Assembly: GCA_947561715.1 (NCBI GenBank)
Contig: OX387204.1
Span: 1,245,001-1,309,000 of the forward strand
DNA from: Ascidia mentula
Taxonomy: Eukaryota; Chordata; Ascidiacea; Phlebobranchia; Ascidiidae
Reading direction: 5' to 3'
DNA length: 64,000 nt
Below, in pieces: positions 24,501 to 39,500 of the stretch. The notes under the pieces are model-generated. The model was not told the DNA's origin. It made no database searches and saw nothing but the letters and a program-made list of their open reading frames with translations. The stretch's first letter is position 1. Each line of letters starts with the position of its first letter. Position numbers and translations under genes: made by a program.

Positions 24501-27500
24501 CCTAAAAAGTAAGTCACGAAAAATGAACCCGAGATCTGCGTGGATTGATTTGAAACCAAAACTTTTTAAATCACAGCGATAATTTGTTCGTAAATAATTG
24601 GATAAAGCAAAGACTAATCAACAGCCAAAAGGACTGTGGAAGTTACAAGATTGCACGAAAACGAACGTGGCTAATAACAGAACGTATATATGTGTGAGGT
24701 GAAGCATGCAAGCAATGGATATCCATACCGAGGGCGAACCATCATCAGGTGAAACGTTGTCTTTGCTTATTCGTCTAAACCTATCACGCTGTGGAAGAGA
24801 TATGGTGCACAAGTAACACACACATGCTAAAGGAATCACCGTAAATCGTGTTTATTATACTGGCCTATGTTCTGCCTTCATACGATCAGACCTCAAGTGT
24901 TACAGTGCATGGAACGGATATATCAGCTATGTTTTAGGGACTTTCTTGTCGAGTAACGACAACATCAAAGCAGTCGAATCCATGCTTATCTGACAAGCCG
25001 GAAGAAGATACGAAAAACCACGCTGCGTTTCGTAACTTAAACTATCGGTCGTGAGTTCAAACCTCACCGGGAGCTTGATTTTTCAGATCTCGCTCCGACT
25101 TGCCAGGAAAAAGTGGCTGCTCCAGCAAGGCTGCAATGCCTGGGCTTAGAAGCCTGTATACCTATAAACTAAGTGCGGTGTGTTTGGCAAATTTTTGCTA
25201 ATCTAAAAGTGAAAAAAAATATGCCCCAAAAAAATCCCTGAAGAGAATAGGTTGAAAAGAAATATACTTTGGAAGAGCAGGATTGCAGCTGAAACGGAAA
25301 GTTTGGTACGTTGAGCAAAACACTGGTTGGCGTAAGAAGTTAATGAGCACCAAAGAAGGTAGTATGGGGAAACCGACATATCGTGCAACATATCAATTAA
25401 ACACGCGAAACCACGCTTGATAACTGGAAACCAGGTTATTCAAACGGTGAAAACATGCGCAAACCGGTCAGACCCATGAGCAGAGGTAAATGTACACAGA
25501 AACATTAGTTAATGATATTAACAAAGTGTGTGAGGCTGCAAACAGAGCACACTGCTTTGATATGGTCTCATCAGTGCAACTGGTAGCTGCATCGGTGAAT
25601 TGGAATAGTCGTTGCCTGGCAATAGTTGCCATGTATGACCGTCACCAGTCACCAACTGCACTGATAAGACCTGGTAGGTGAAGCAGTGTACAGCTAATGG
25701 TCACTGGCTCTCGTTAGGTTAAGAAATACAGTGGCTTTCCCTTCATAGTTAACCTGAGTTCATTGGAAAACCCTGTTACTTTACTGAGTGATTTTATACT
25801 GGCTATAACGTCTTGAAGCTTGGCTCTAAGGTAATGTATGAATGTTTTTCTAAAAACTAAGCTGGAATCTCTAAAAGTACAAATAAATCTGAAAGTTCTC
25901 GTTTAAGTACATTTAATTGTTTGAATAACTCTTCAGAACATGGAGCTTGGCAAGTCACATTTAACGACATTTTAACTTTTTAAATGTCAAACTATTATGT
26001 AAAAGTGGTGCCCCTTCCTTTAACTAAGTTATCGGACTAATACTGTCATGCATCGTTGGTTTTGTCCTTTCCTCTGCTGTGCGCTGACATTGACCCTTGA
26101 CCCCGGTGTGTTGACCTTGTGGTCAGTGGTGTGAGAAGCTATGGAATTCTGGTATTTAATAAAATTTAACTAACTTCACAGTTTAAATAACTCTTTCAAA
26201 ACATAAACTTGGTGGGTCACAAACTTCGAAAAAGTTGAACCTATCGCACTTTCCTGACTTCTCTTTATCTAAATCTCCCGACCTAACAAACACCCCCCAC
26301 ACCTCGATCGTTAGTTCGTTTAATATGAGGAAAACTTACCCCCTGTTCGTCGTAACACTGTTTCTCTGTTCGGCTCCGAAAAATCTCTTCCAACTATAAA
26401 GAAACAGTGGAATGATAATTGGGCGTTTCGGTATTACTATTGAACAGATCTTAAATAAATAAATAAAACACGTCAATATTTTCCGTATTATCGGCCAGAT
26501 TTTTTGATAATTCGTAAACATATGGCACTATTTGTTTTATACGGAAACCGAAGAAGATTTAATAACTCTGAACAAAATACAAATTTAAACAACAGAGGGT
26601 GTACGTAGAAACCATCAACAAAGTAACATCGTTTTTTTGGAACTGGTTCAAATCATTTCATTGCAAATTCAAGCAAAGAGGTTTAAAAAAATGAAATTAC
26701 CACCAAAAACTCCTTCTTGTCAACCCTGCAGTTGCCGTCGGCGTCGAACATGTTGAAGGCGATCTCGAACCCCATCTTCGGCTCTGAAACAATCCGATGT
26801 TGAGAATTATTGCGACGCTAGTGGGCGCAGCGGAGTAGTACCGCATATACCACAGTTCACATTTTTCCGGGAAAGGTCTTCCCTTATATAACGCTTACAT
26901 TTTCGACACTCGGTTGTTACAGGACAACCTTATTTGAATTAAAACTTGGTTTGGTAACATTAATATCTTAGTGATTACACCGATATAACATTTTTGTTTT
27001 TCTAAATTAAGATCATTTCTGCTAAGTTTTCTTTTTCAGTGGAAGCAAATTTTTGTTGTCATTTGGGCGATAATCCATGCATGTGGTGAACTAGAATAGT
27101 CCCACTTTTCCAATTTCATCAAGTTTAAAAAATAGAAGCCTATGTTTACGCAATATATGGCGAAATCTGTTGAGTTAAATGCCTTCAACTTACTTGTCAA
27201 AATACACAGAAGGAAAAGATATTCTGTGTATGAGATGAGACCGTTGTTATGCAAAGATCGGAAGAATCGCGATGAATTCTTCTTCTGGTTCGGCGTTTTA
27301 CTTAACATCGACTTTACGTTATTTTCACCCAACTTCATGTGACCAATGCGAGCTGAAAAGAAGAGATTTGAGAAAAAAGGTTTAAAATCACGAAACTCTG
27401 TAAATAATGACAGAATAAAAATGCCGTTATTTTACAAATTTTAGCCTTTTTCAATCCAAGTTCATGGACGGACGCCCAGGGCCAGTTGCGATAGCGACGC

Positions 27501-30500
27501 GTTAATGGAAATTGCAAGACGAGAAACGAAGCGACCAGTTACACTGATGGAATGCACATAAATCACACAAATAATTCTATGTACGACCTGTTCCATTGCT
27601 CCAACCTAACGGGGTCATAGCTCACGTAAATAGGACACCACGTGACCGAGTGTTTGGGGATTGGCTTCAGCCGCATAACGAACTTAAGGGTAAGGAAATA
27701 AATAAACCAAACTCATGTTGACGTTTCACGACATTCTGGCGCTCGGTAAAAGTGTAAAAGCCACTTGTAGTATAGGACGGACACTCCCTGTACATTTGAA
27801 GGCAGGGAAAAGACTTTTTTGCACAAACCCGAACATTCAAGTGTAGACGACACGCGGTTATCGCGCTGCAAATCATCCACATCAAATTCAAAACAATCTT
27901 ACAACAAAAAACTACTTTCAATAAGAACAGGTACCACCTGGTAGCTTTACATCTTCGACCTCCATAAAACCGTCTTTGTGCAATTGACCGCGTTACTTTT
28001 CCAAATGTTATTGCAGGAAAATCGTTGCCAGAACGCGAAAATCCGCCCAGGACAATAGAGCCGCATTGTTACGTCACTTTTTCGCCGAATTCAAACGAGA
28101 AAGAATCCGAAAACACCGGATTTCGAATCGCGTTTTATCGGAGAATCTTACCCAGTGGGGGGTCCACCGGTGCTCCTTTTCGCTGCCGGGTGGCGGAGGC
28201 CCAAACTCATGGATTAAACATGGCCCAAAGGGACCGCGCCTTTGTTTTTGCAATGTCGAAAACCGTCGCGAAACAGGGGCGATGACGTCAGCAATTCCAA
28301 GACCGTGTCACGAGCGCACTCAAGCGGAACGGACACACTTTCCGGTGATTTCCGAAGGAGCTCGGAAGTGTTTGAGTCATTTTGGCGGGGACGGAATAAT
28401 GAGTTTGGGGCAAAAATAAAAATAACACGTGGGCGTCGACGACGGTCTTGTTATACAGATATAGCGGTGCAGAGGTAGCTATGTTTTAAAGTGTGACTAA
28501 CAAGAACAGGGCGCTGTCATATTTACTGTTAATTCCCCAGGCGTATGACACACTGTAGCGACGGCAAAATAGTGATACAACCGTGCTTAGATTTCCGTTC
28601 ATCTGAGGACTTAAAGCGCCAAAATCGGGGTAAATCACTGCCGATGTCTTTAAAAATCGCAACAACAAGTGATTAAATCATCAAGACGGGAAACCCTTGA
28701 GCTTTCTGGTGTGGGAACCGACAGGCGAGTCTACACAAGCACCTGACCACGGTTTAAAGCTGCAGGACTGGCCGTGTTTGCCTACGGATGGGCACTTCCT
28801 GTCGCAAAAAATAACTTTTCGTCACAAACGCCAAAAAGCACGCAAGACAAGTTAGGCGTAGGCTCCCCTGGCAATGACTGAAAATTCAAGTAGCTCCCAA
28901 AATTCGAGTGGCAAGCAAAAGGTCAACGTCGCTTAAACGGGGTAATTGTCGGGCGTAACGGACGGGGTCAAATACGCGGGGTTACTACAGGGCGTTGGCC
29001 TGCGGATAGGTGGTACCACTGTGACAAATGCCTCGGTATGACCTGCAAAGCCTCCAAGTATGTTGAACTCGCGAGGAAAGAAATGTGGCAGAAGTTGTCC
29101 CCATCCGGGAAATAGCGATCTACTTTATTGTCGGCTGACTGTTTACAGTAAAAGCAAAGCAGGTGCCGAAATCTGTCGTGACCGACGCGTATCTCCCTCT
29201 GCCGCCCATTCTTAGTCACTGCTTCCTTCAGGCCACTTTGAAGAGTACCACAACAGGGACATCCCCGCGCTTGGAAGCCCATGGGAACGACGAGCGAGAA
29301 TCACACGAGCTTCGTTTACTCGTCGCTGTTTTGTATAACGACGATCTGTCGCAAAATCTGGCTTCGGTTCGCATGGTAGAGTGTTACTGAGGTTCAACTC
29401 CGTTGCACGTTCGATTGCTCGCCACTTGAATAGCAAAAGTATCCCCTTGAATCAAATTAAGTGACGAACAACGTCAAGACGACGTGCGAACAGACGGGGG
29501 CCTTCCGCAATTTCAATTTCCCTGAACCCCCGGCAACTCATCAAAGCGCCCCCGGTTCTTTCACAACGAGTGGCGCGGCTCGAATTTATTTGCGACCTTC
29601 GCATCGTTGCCACGGCAACGTCGGAATCGCGGCGACGAAGTCGACTCGAACGCGCGAGAGTTTTGTGTTTGTCTGACAACACAATTAACTTCCCGTTGCG
29701 TGCGACCGACCGAAGCGCCCGCGGGATCCAGTCCTCGTCTCGTCCGGTCGTTGTGGGTAAAGATGCCGATACAGGGAATGCTGTGGCGACTGCTACCCTG
29801 GGTCTTCAGTCGATCGAGGGCAACACGCGTCGCAAATAAGTGACGAAACACTCCGTGGTATTCCAGTAAACAGTTCAGCGTCCATATTTGTAGATGTCGT
29901 TCTCCCTAATGGCGTCTTGTGGTTGTTTTTTCGCCACCTGTATCGTTTCTGCAAGTTTGGTTTTAAGACCTCGGCGAAGAAAGATGTCGTATCTTATTCT
30001 TGAAGTTAATCAGTTCAAGTTGTCACCAGCTACACACAGGGTGCAGTGCCTCCGAGTCCGCTTATTGGCTCGATTATTTTGATGGAAAGGGAAAGACCAT
30101 TTTTTCCCAAGAAAGCGAAACAGTCTACCATATTGAAGACAAAAAACGAAACATTTGCGCTCCTGATCTTCTCGATAACAAACCCCAAAGCACCACTTGA
30201 CCTTTTACGGACAAATTCTCGGCTAGTATTTGTCTATTAGCAACTTGCCATATCCCCTGTTCTCAATGTCGAAACCAGGTGCAGAGTTACACGCAGGAAA
30301 GGTCAGAATCACATCGACGCCCAAACACAAGACGCAGGGAAGGTTGCGAACGTTCCTTGCATAGCTCTTAGCATAATGCCTGCCGCGGTCGCACCGGAGG
30401 AGAAAGGCAAGCTTATCGTAAACTGGGGTAGAATGTTGAACACCGACGAATACCAACACGACACAGGCGGATGAGGGACATAAGAAGGCAGATCATCCGC

Positions 30501-33500
30501 GGGAATTACGGCATCAACTGTCAGCGGCCGCGGGATTTTGCTGTTGTCCGAATAGGGGACAAGTTAAATAGGGGAATGCTATATATGGAATCCACCTGTT
30601 AAAAGCGGACAGGGCTGTCCAGGTAACAATGGCGAGACGCGGAAACAGCACTCGAGGTCAAGCGTTTTGCGGCTGCGATTTGACCTAAGCCCAGGCGCTG
30701 GAGCATGGTGTCGCATGTCGCGTGGCACAATCCGATCCCCGGCACGCACAACATCCAGCAAACTTCACCCCTATTCGTGACGCCTGCCGCGCGAAAGCGC
30801 ACGAAGCCGTGTGAGGATAAGCGTGCTTTGGTTGACACAACCTGGGGCCAAAGGGAATTCCTCCCCGAGCGTCCGGACCGCTCCAACATCCTCCCCAAAT
30901 AAATCCCGGCAAGGTCACAGGGGTCACTGAGTCACGTGGTTAGAACGTCGGGGTCGGTGGGAATTGTCGGACTTCGCGTGATGTTTCTCGACAATACGAG
31001 ATGCCATTAATCCACGGCACTCGGCGGTGAAGGATTTAAACTTTTATCGCGACTGGCGAAGACTTTGATGGACTGCCAAGTTTAAAAACCGCGTGCTGGA
31101 TTGCTCTTGAGAAGTGCGACAGTTCCTCGTATCCCTTGACTGCTAGTCTCGCCGTATGGGATTTTGCATCAACAAATAATGTTCTCCCACGTAAATTTAG
31201 ACATTCCAATGCTTTAGTGTCGATGATTAATGGACAAAACACTATGGAAAGTTTATTACTGTCACTTTCCAAGCACTGAAGTCGGGACGTGTCTGTGGTC
31301 GCGTTCCCGTGCCGAAAACCGTAACAGCATTTTTTTAACCGGCTTCCAAACATGGTGATGGACAAGAGAACTCGCGCGACAAAACGATTTGCAGGCAATC
31401 AGCCTCAGAGTCGCGCGTCAGCGTGTAAGTTAAACGCATGCCGAAGCGAAATTGAGTCGTGCGGCGACTAACGACCAGCAAATAAACACTTGGGCGACGG
31501 AGAATGCGAAAAACTTTTCGGTGCGAAGGTGGAAGGCAAGATCGCGTGTCTGAGCCAGGGTTGCAGCATCACAGTGGGGCGGGCGGGCTACGTTAAACGG
31601 TCTTATCGCCTACATCGGCAAGAGCAAGGCCACTATTACAGAACACCCAACACCGTGGCACGGAACCATCATCGCCTACTTTTTCCACACCCGGCCGTAA
31701 TTCGACACCTAATACGTTTATTAATAGGTCTTCGCGCTGGGTGACTGTAGTGACAGTGCAACTCACCATAAATCACTCGGAACCGAGCGCAAAAAGTCAA
31801 TAATAGTGGCCCTAAGTCCCCTGTTAGTTGATAGAAAAATAAGTAACCAAAAAAGTCAGGACAGCAATGTTTATTTCTCCTGTTATGAAAAGATGCCACA
31901 AGTTGGCGTGCCAAACAACGTGGTAACGTGATAGGTGAATGCGTGCGACGGAATGGAAACCTTCCAACGGTCTTTGCAGGTAAACAAGTCGTGGCGACGG
32001 TCAACGCCGAACAGACAACATTGATAACGATGAGTAAGACCCATTTACTCCCAAACACTCGCTTTGAGATGTGAATTTTTGTGTGGATTTTCGCGGCTTT
32101 TTGGAGTTTAAGGAAAAGACAAAAGTTTATAAAATTGCCGATGTATTTCTCCTTCCACTATAGCGTTTACCTGTTGATTATTCAAGAAAATACATAATCT
32201 ATTAAAAAATAAACAAATCTATTAAAAAAATATTTAAAAAATCCTTCATAGTATTTTTCATGGGAACAGACTTCAGTGAAATTCTTAGCAGGAAAAGCAA
32301 CTTTCCGGAGATTAAACACATAACGGTTCAATCGATAAGGACTTTAAAACACGTTGACTCCGCATGAGATTTTGCATTAGGCAGGGTCGTGACGCGCAAA
32401 ATAATACTTTACTTGTACTTGATTGAGAGCAGGATATTGGATACTAATTAGCTCGAAAAATCAAGGTAACCGTGCGTAAAGCTAAAACGGAAACTGGCTT
32501 GACCAAATGACTAATCCTCGTAAAAATATCGCTTAGCGGGGAAAGTGGGGCTCGCTTAAGTAAGTGGAGGGTTGCTTCGGCACGCATCAAACGCACGGTT
32601 GGTTCTGCCATTTTGCCACATTTTCTAAAATTACAGGATGAGGAAATTGAAAGGCGCTAAAATAGCCGATAATCGACGGTTTTTCGGTTAGCGAGCAGTA
32701 CGTGACCAAAAAACGAAAACATTTTAACGAAGTTATTCACGCGTGCGCATACTGCATGCGTTGCGAGTTGAGCACACGAGCGCACAAAGAATGCGGGCCG
32801 CCAACCCCGCAAAAGGGGAATACCCCAACGACGTGACGTCACACGCACAAACAGGCCGGGTGGGGGTGGGGGTGGTGCGAAAGGTTCCAGTCAGGGACGG
32901 GAAAACGATCGTCGGCACGCAATGTTGTGCGAACCAGGGCCGAGTTCTAATCTGCAAATTGATTCGCGAGATTGCATCAACTTCGCGTGCGACCCCGCTG
33001 TCACAACGGTTCGTTCACACACACGACTTTTCCGGTACCGTTTCAGGTTCAAATGAACACACTTGGGTGGTTTTTCGCCATTCAAGAAAACTGTTTCTGA
33101 TATCCTTAATTTTATCAGGGATTTGTTTTGGTAGTACGAATAAATACAATACATTTGTGTGCTCTTTAATCCTCCGACATAAACCCAATATTTCGAACCA
33201 AAACAGTGTTTTCCTATAGTTTTTTGCCCGACTATGATTTCAATGAGATATAAATAAAATGAAATATCCAGAATCCGTACATGTGTAAACGGTGTTACCG
33301 AATAACAACTGAAACACGTAATTCCCTTCAACACGAATTAAATCCCACCATCATAGCACGAGTTGTAAAGCATAGAATTTTGTAACAATCCAATCAACAA
33401 GGCACCGGAACAGCTCGAAGCCCGTGTAAGGGTCAAAAGTGAAACTGGATGAGCGTGATACCGGCGGTTCGAAAATTGTCAATCCCCATAACGTGACTAA

Positions 33501-36500
33501 GCAGCAGGACCTTGACACGCGACGTGGAAATTGAAACCGGGGTAAGACCTTCACCAGCGGCCAAAGTCCCTGTAGCAACTTTATAATAGCGCTGAGCCAC
33601 CGACGAACAACCAATTTTGCGTGACACCACATCTCTTGCAATGGTCCTTTCGACGGTTTTAAAGCACGTCAGAAAGGGGGCGATTTCACTGTCACATTGC
33701 CTACTGTGGTGCAGCTATCTGTTGCAGTGTGGGAACGAATTATATTTGGTTTCTATATCCAGGACTGGAAAGGTCTGATAGAATAGGTCAGACTCCTTTG
33801 CACGCACATTTGTGTTTTGCCAGGTGAAAAGCTGCCGAAATCACACTGATATGACCTTTCATTAACATCCATCACAGCAAGCAAACAACCCAAGTGCCAA
33901 GGGATTAGTGGAATACTTTGCTCCTCATTACAAATGCAAATGTATGACTAAACTTAAAACCAATCCCTTCCTTATTTATCGCGTGTTAACAACATACACG
34001 TGAAGTCCAGAAAAACAAGGGGATTCTGTTCCCAATGTTGGCCGTCGCCACATAGTCGCCCTTCACCATAAAACCGCGACCACAGGCTAATAACGGCTCA
34101 CGGATACGTGTGGGAGGTCGGTTACTCGACTTACCGCCATGGAGGTCGCCAAGAGAACACGTTGTAACGTAGTTGTGCGTTGACAGGATTGCAAAAACAA
34201 CGGCAAAGTTAAAGACGGCTCGGACAAGGGTGATGTAAAGATAGGTGATGACCGTTTAGTTTGCTGCTGGCTGGGGTTATGTACACAGGTGCCCATCCTG
34301 AGCCACAAAACAGACTCGAAGGGTTGGTGCTGTGATGTAACGGAATACAACACATAAACTGAGTTTAAAAATTCTGTCCCTCGCAAAAAAGGGATAGAAA
34401 CGGAAAACCTTTATCGAAAAAAATATATTTTGGGTATAAAGTGATCATTGATTTGTTCATTTCAACAGGTTTCTCCCTCATATTCGTCAAAATTTTGTAC
34501 AAGAATACGCTGAAAAACAGGAAAAAACATAAACACTTCTGTATTGACTCACCTATTATCGAATACGCGTTACAAGAGATTTGCAGAAGTATAATAATTG
34601 TAAAAAATAAACTTTTTTTCGATGTAAGAGTCGACATTTCGATATAGAAATACACAAGAGTCGCACAAGTCGACTTTAAAGTGAACGAGATAGTTTACGC
34701 TCCAGCCAAGCGCTGGGGTTTAACGTCGAATGGATTCCAGTGGAAGGGACTGAACACACCCTTCTAGTTTTGGGTCAAACACCGAACAGGAATAAAAACA
34801 GGCCATGTTGATACAACACGACAATCCATGCGCATCTCATAGCCATACCTTCACACACATTAAAACGAAGATTTAAAGACGAACAAAGTGGAAGCCGCCA
34901 AACAACGCCCTGTTAATATGACCCAAGTATCGACCCAGAGAGGTTAGCGTGTCGTTGCAAAAAGAGGGCTCCTATTAGCCATCTATTGGCGGGAGAAGAT
35001 TCGATAAACTGAAAGGTTTTACATAAATACCAGGCGAGTCCCTGAAAATAGCTCCCGACTCTTTCGTCGCTCGGTCTAGCTTTGGTGGCCATCGGACCGA
35101 GGGTAAACGATCCTGGCAATGATTTACGGCAAAGCGTGAGGAAGGAATACAACAGTGGTCGAAAGCGTGTCGGCGTTGGTGTGTTATGTGGCATAAAAGT
35201 GCGAAGCGCGATGACAGACAGACTGCACCTTCTCCGACTTAACGCTCGATTGAAACGGAAAAATATTGGCAGGTTTAACCAGATTATATCAAACGGATGG
35301 GGCGGGTAGGGTGGCTAGACAAAGAGGATTTATTTTCGTCACGTGATCTTGGTTTGTTTTTGTTCTTTAATCGTAAGAACAGGTTTCAACATACCCGTTA
35401 ATTAATTGCCGCCTTCAGGCTTACTATACTGGTTGATCAGTGCTACGTTAAGAATAAACAGGGACCTGTTTGCTTAACCAAACGTGGTGCGACGACCAGT
35501 GATTTGAAGCTTACTGATACACGTTAATATTGGAAATAAATGTGCAACGTTCGCGTTTATCACAAAATCACGAGCAAGGCAAGATGGCCACAAGAGGTCG
35601 CACCGCGCCAAAAACAAACCGTCGAAGAGTCTTTTTCGAGACGCTGCGAGCGGAAAGTTGCGTGTCCTAAAATAAATGGAAGGTCATCCTACGAGCAACA
35701 AACGACAGGATGTCACGTGATTGATGTTAAATAGTGAACAGGGGGCTGCGGTGCGCTTTTCAGGGGGTGACTTTTAAGCGAATGTGGATAAAACGAAGCA
35801 CATCGACTATGTTGTTTCTTCACTGTGCGGCGTCGAGTTGATTACGGAAATATGGAGTCGGCCGCGCGGGGAGGGGGGGTTGACGACGCCGCGAAAACCA
35901 ATCAAAACCGGATAACGGAAACGTAACCACGGCCTGGATATCTTGGTTGTTGTTAAGCTGGGGTTGTTTTGTTTGGCAACGAGCGGCGGGCGGGGGAGTG
36001 TGGGGGGGAGCGAATTTAATCAGCTTGTCACGCACACTTTGAATTGTGACTTAATATATTAGTTGCGGATTTGCGCGTAAGGCGATGAATTTGATATTTT
36101 CAATGACTACAATGCTGGGAGACCTCACTTTACGCGCAAGGTCGTCACGCAATTTACCGCGCTTCACGTGCATTTCCTCTGCTCGAAAAAATGTGTGGTT
36201 TAAAGTAAAAATTTACAAAACTTTAACTAAGCGGCCTTGGTTTTGCAAATAAGTCTTCATTTCAAACTATGCTTGGAGCCTCCCCTGATACACCACCTTA
36301 ACCAAAAAAATCCAAATTAATTTAAAAAAGGTGAAACATGACGTAACAGCGGAGTTTTACTAACTCAAAAGAATCTGAAAACCTGACAACGTTGTTTACA
36401 TTTCTTATTTTGTCCACAACAAGGTAAGTTTCCACTTCAAAGCTCAGTGATAAAATCTGCATCACTTTAACCAGCTATTAAACGTTACTCGTCTTTGCAA

Positions 36501-39500
36501 AGGCGCTGACCCATCAGACGACCTAAATCCCCTTTGAAAAAACAAGCGTCTCGCTAAAAGCCAGCAAACTGTTGCAAACGTTTTATTTCCCCTTTTTGAG
36601 ATTTTTTCGAAGTTTTTTGCGACAGAAAGTGTTTCTAAACAAGCGTAACGTGCCTGAGCATGAACAGAAAAAAACCTAGGTTTCAAGCAGAATGCAATCG
36701 GCTTTTATGCAATCGTGTTCGGATGTATTTTCTATCTGAATAATAAGCAAACAGTAGATAGTTGCATGTATGACCCAAAAAAAGTTGAATAACTTTTAAG
36801 GTTACGGTTTAGCTTCCACAAAACGTCAATCAAATGGCCAACAACACAGCGCCCATACAGACCCTGACGCGAATATTCTGAATGCCTCTGGCTAACCGCA
36901 ACCTAAGTCTTTCGCTTAATGATGTCTAGCTGTAGGAGATATACCATACCTGTTTGCGTCCAGATCGCGATAAACCGTGACATTAGTTGGTTGCAATGCG
37001 ATATTTTGGTGTATCGAGTGATACTTACACAGAACAATGATGACACACTCCTTACACATTTCGTGAAAATAACTCTCACGTGCATTTAAAAAAAGCAAAC
37101 AGTACACTCATCGCATATTCATGGTCAACGACATTAATTTACATTAGTTTTAAAATTAGTTTCAAAATGCCAATGCGCATTTTTATTTATGTGTTGTAAA
37201 TAAATAGAACCCTTTAACTGAGTACAGGAACCTTCCAACAGTATTATGGGCAACAAGTTGACGTGAAAACTGTGATATCTTGAATAGCAAAGCTAGCAGG
37301 ACTAGCTTATCTACCATTTTCTTCGAATCTCGCGTTTAGATAACATTCAAAACATCGCTAGGAGAATAATCTCCACCACATGACAACACACAAAAAAGTT
37401 TAACAGAGTTTCCCAATTGTTTCCAACACATGTGGCAATATTACACAGAGGCATTTTCGCAAATAGGTATTGTCATTAGGTGATCTACAGTTTATTATGC
37501 AATTCTATGGGCGGGAGAAGATGAAGCGTGGCGGTTCAGGTAATGACAATAACAGCATAACTCACGTCTGGGTTGCTCGTCAGTGACGGATTCGAGGAAA
37601 TCTTGGGGCGTCATAAAGAATTCATCACCGACTTCAACGGATGCGAAATCGTGGAATCTCTTCTCCCTGATATGCTGATACACATCTCTGTTCGTTTTCG
37701 CCACAGCTTCTCCGTCACTCTTGCCCTGTTGATGCACAAAACACGGATGAGAGCGGGTAATAAGCACATCGCAGTGTTCATCTATTGGCGGGTCGGGGAT
37801 TTCATTATCTTAAGTGTTCGGTATGCAGGAGGGCATTGTAAGCGCGTCTCGTATCTGACAGGGCAAGAATGATGGATACGGTTTAAAACCTGCTTGTATT
37901 TGACCCGGGAAACACGCCAGGTGGTTAGGATTCAAGGCAAGTTAAATGGGACGTTTCAACGGTTCAGAGGCAACCACTGGTGACGTTATCACTAAAAAGT
38001 TGACAAATAAAATTGATCGCTGACTTTGGTGTAGGAAATGTGTGACCGTGGGAAACGTTTCATTTGAGTTTGTTCAGCCTGTGGAAGCATTTAGGAGAAA
38101 CACGTTCCAATTGGGTTGTTTGCAAAAAAAAATTCACCCTATTTCAGAACAACCAATTTGGATAAATTGCATTAATTCGACTCCACTACAAAAACTTATT
38201 ACGCCAAAAAGTCAGATAAACAGAGTTTTAATGCCATTTTATTTTGTGCAATTACATCAAACATATACATTAAAACAACATCAATTTTTCTGACTAAAAT
38301 GATGGGATTCTTCAAAATAAACCACAACATTTTGCAAAAAAACTAAGTTCACACAACAAGAATTATTCACTTCCATTGAGGCAACTTTTACACCTTTATC
38401 AATCACAAAACGGCGACAAGTCACAAGAAAAAATCTGGACAAATAACCGAGCCTGAGGCCTGACATTCGATTATTTCTGGACTAATATTTAGGTTTCACG
38501 CCTAATACACGTGGGAGCGAATAATAATTTTTCATTTCCGACCTGATAGCTTGCCAGTGCCGCGCCTCAGTGCAGAGGTGGCGTGGCGACCACAGAACAT
38601 CACAAAATTGCAGCGTTTTTGGCAATAAATAATTCACATCGCCCGGCGACTTAAGGAATAATTGCGAAAGTCAAAGGGCGCAAGTGACAATTAGCCTTAA
38701 AACCGCAATCGCGCGCGTGTTGCCGTAACCTGCGTGAACTCTGCCCCGCCTCTCCAATACTAAGCAGAATAAAGGGAGCAGTTTCATTGTCGGCAGTCGT
38801 AATGACCGGATCCACGCCCGGCAAAGTTTTGCGCGACGGCCAAAGTCAGACGCGCCCGTGTCCGCACCGCCAGCTAAATCAGATGTCGACGAAGAACAGA
38901 AAGCTGTAATTAACCGCTGACGATTCGCACACAAACTTCGACGACCCGCAAGAGGGAGATACGAGGAGGGATAATTTCACACGACCACGCGCTAATCAAA
39001 AACACGATGTCCCTTGTCGATACTCGGCCCACGCTCTTGGCTCTCCAGCCAACTACTTGGTGCAATCCACAAGAAAGGGATACGGAGTCGACGACTGGGC
39101 AGAAACAGATCATTACCCCCTGAGAACAATTGCGAATGTCTGGGATTCACAAACCGGCTGTTAACACGCCGGGATGGATGGGCCGGTGTGGGGGGGGAGA
39201 CCGAAATGCTACAAAAACAAATACACCATCCATCAAAGTGACGACAACGGACGCTGCAAAGAGTAAAGAGGGGGTGATCCATTCATCGCGCGTTTGACGC
39301 CTCGATGAACAAGTCGCATGAAAGGATCGCGACCACCGGTCAATAAACAATTCGGGAACCGCGCGCGGACGCGAGAGAAGCTGTCAAGAAACCGACATGG
39401 CGTCGAGTGTTTACGCTCTTCACTAATCCCACGCGATTGCCATCTTCGCTGCTCGAAAACTGGTATTTTTGCCGCTCATCGGTTTTCTGTTTATGTTAGG

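Noticed and set aside
25040..25080. tRNA gene
   Set aside because: Only a T-arm/B-box-like segment is present; the acceptor stem and anticodon arm do not fold.
32743..33219. 158-codon plus-strand frame in the long MICU3 intron
   Set aside because: The composition is irregular, it has no domain, and the opposite strand is also open; it looks like a GC-rich chance frame.
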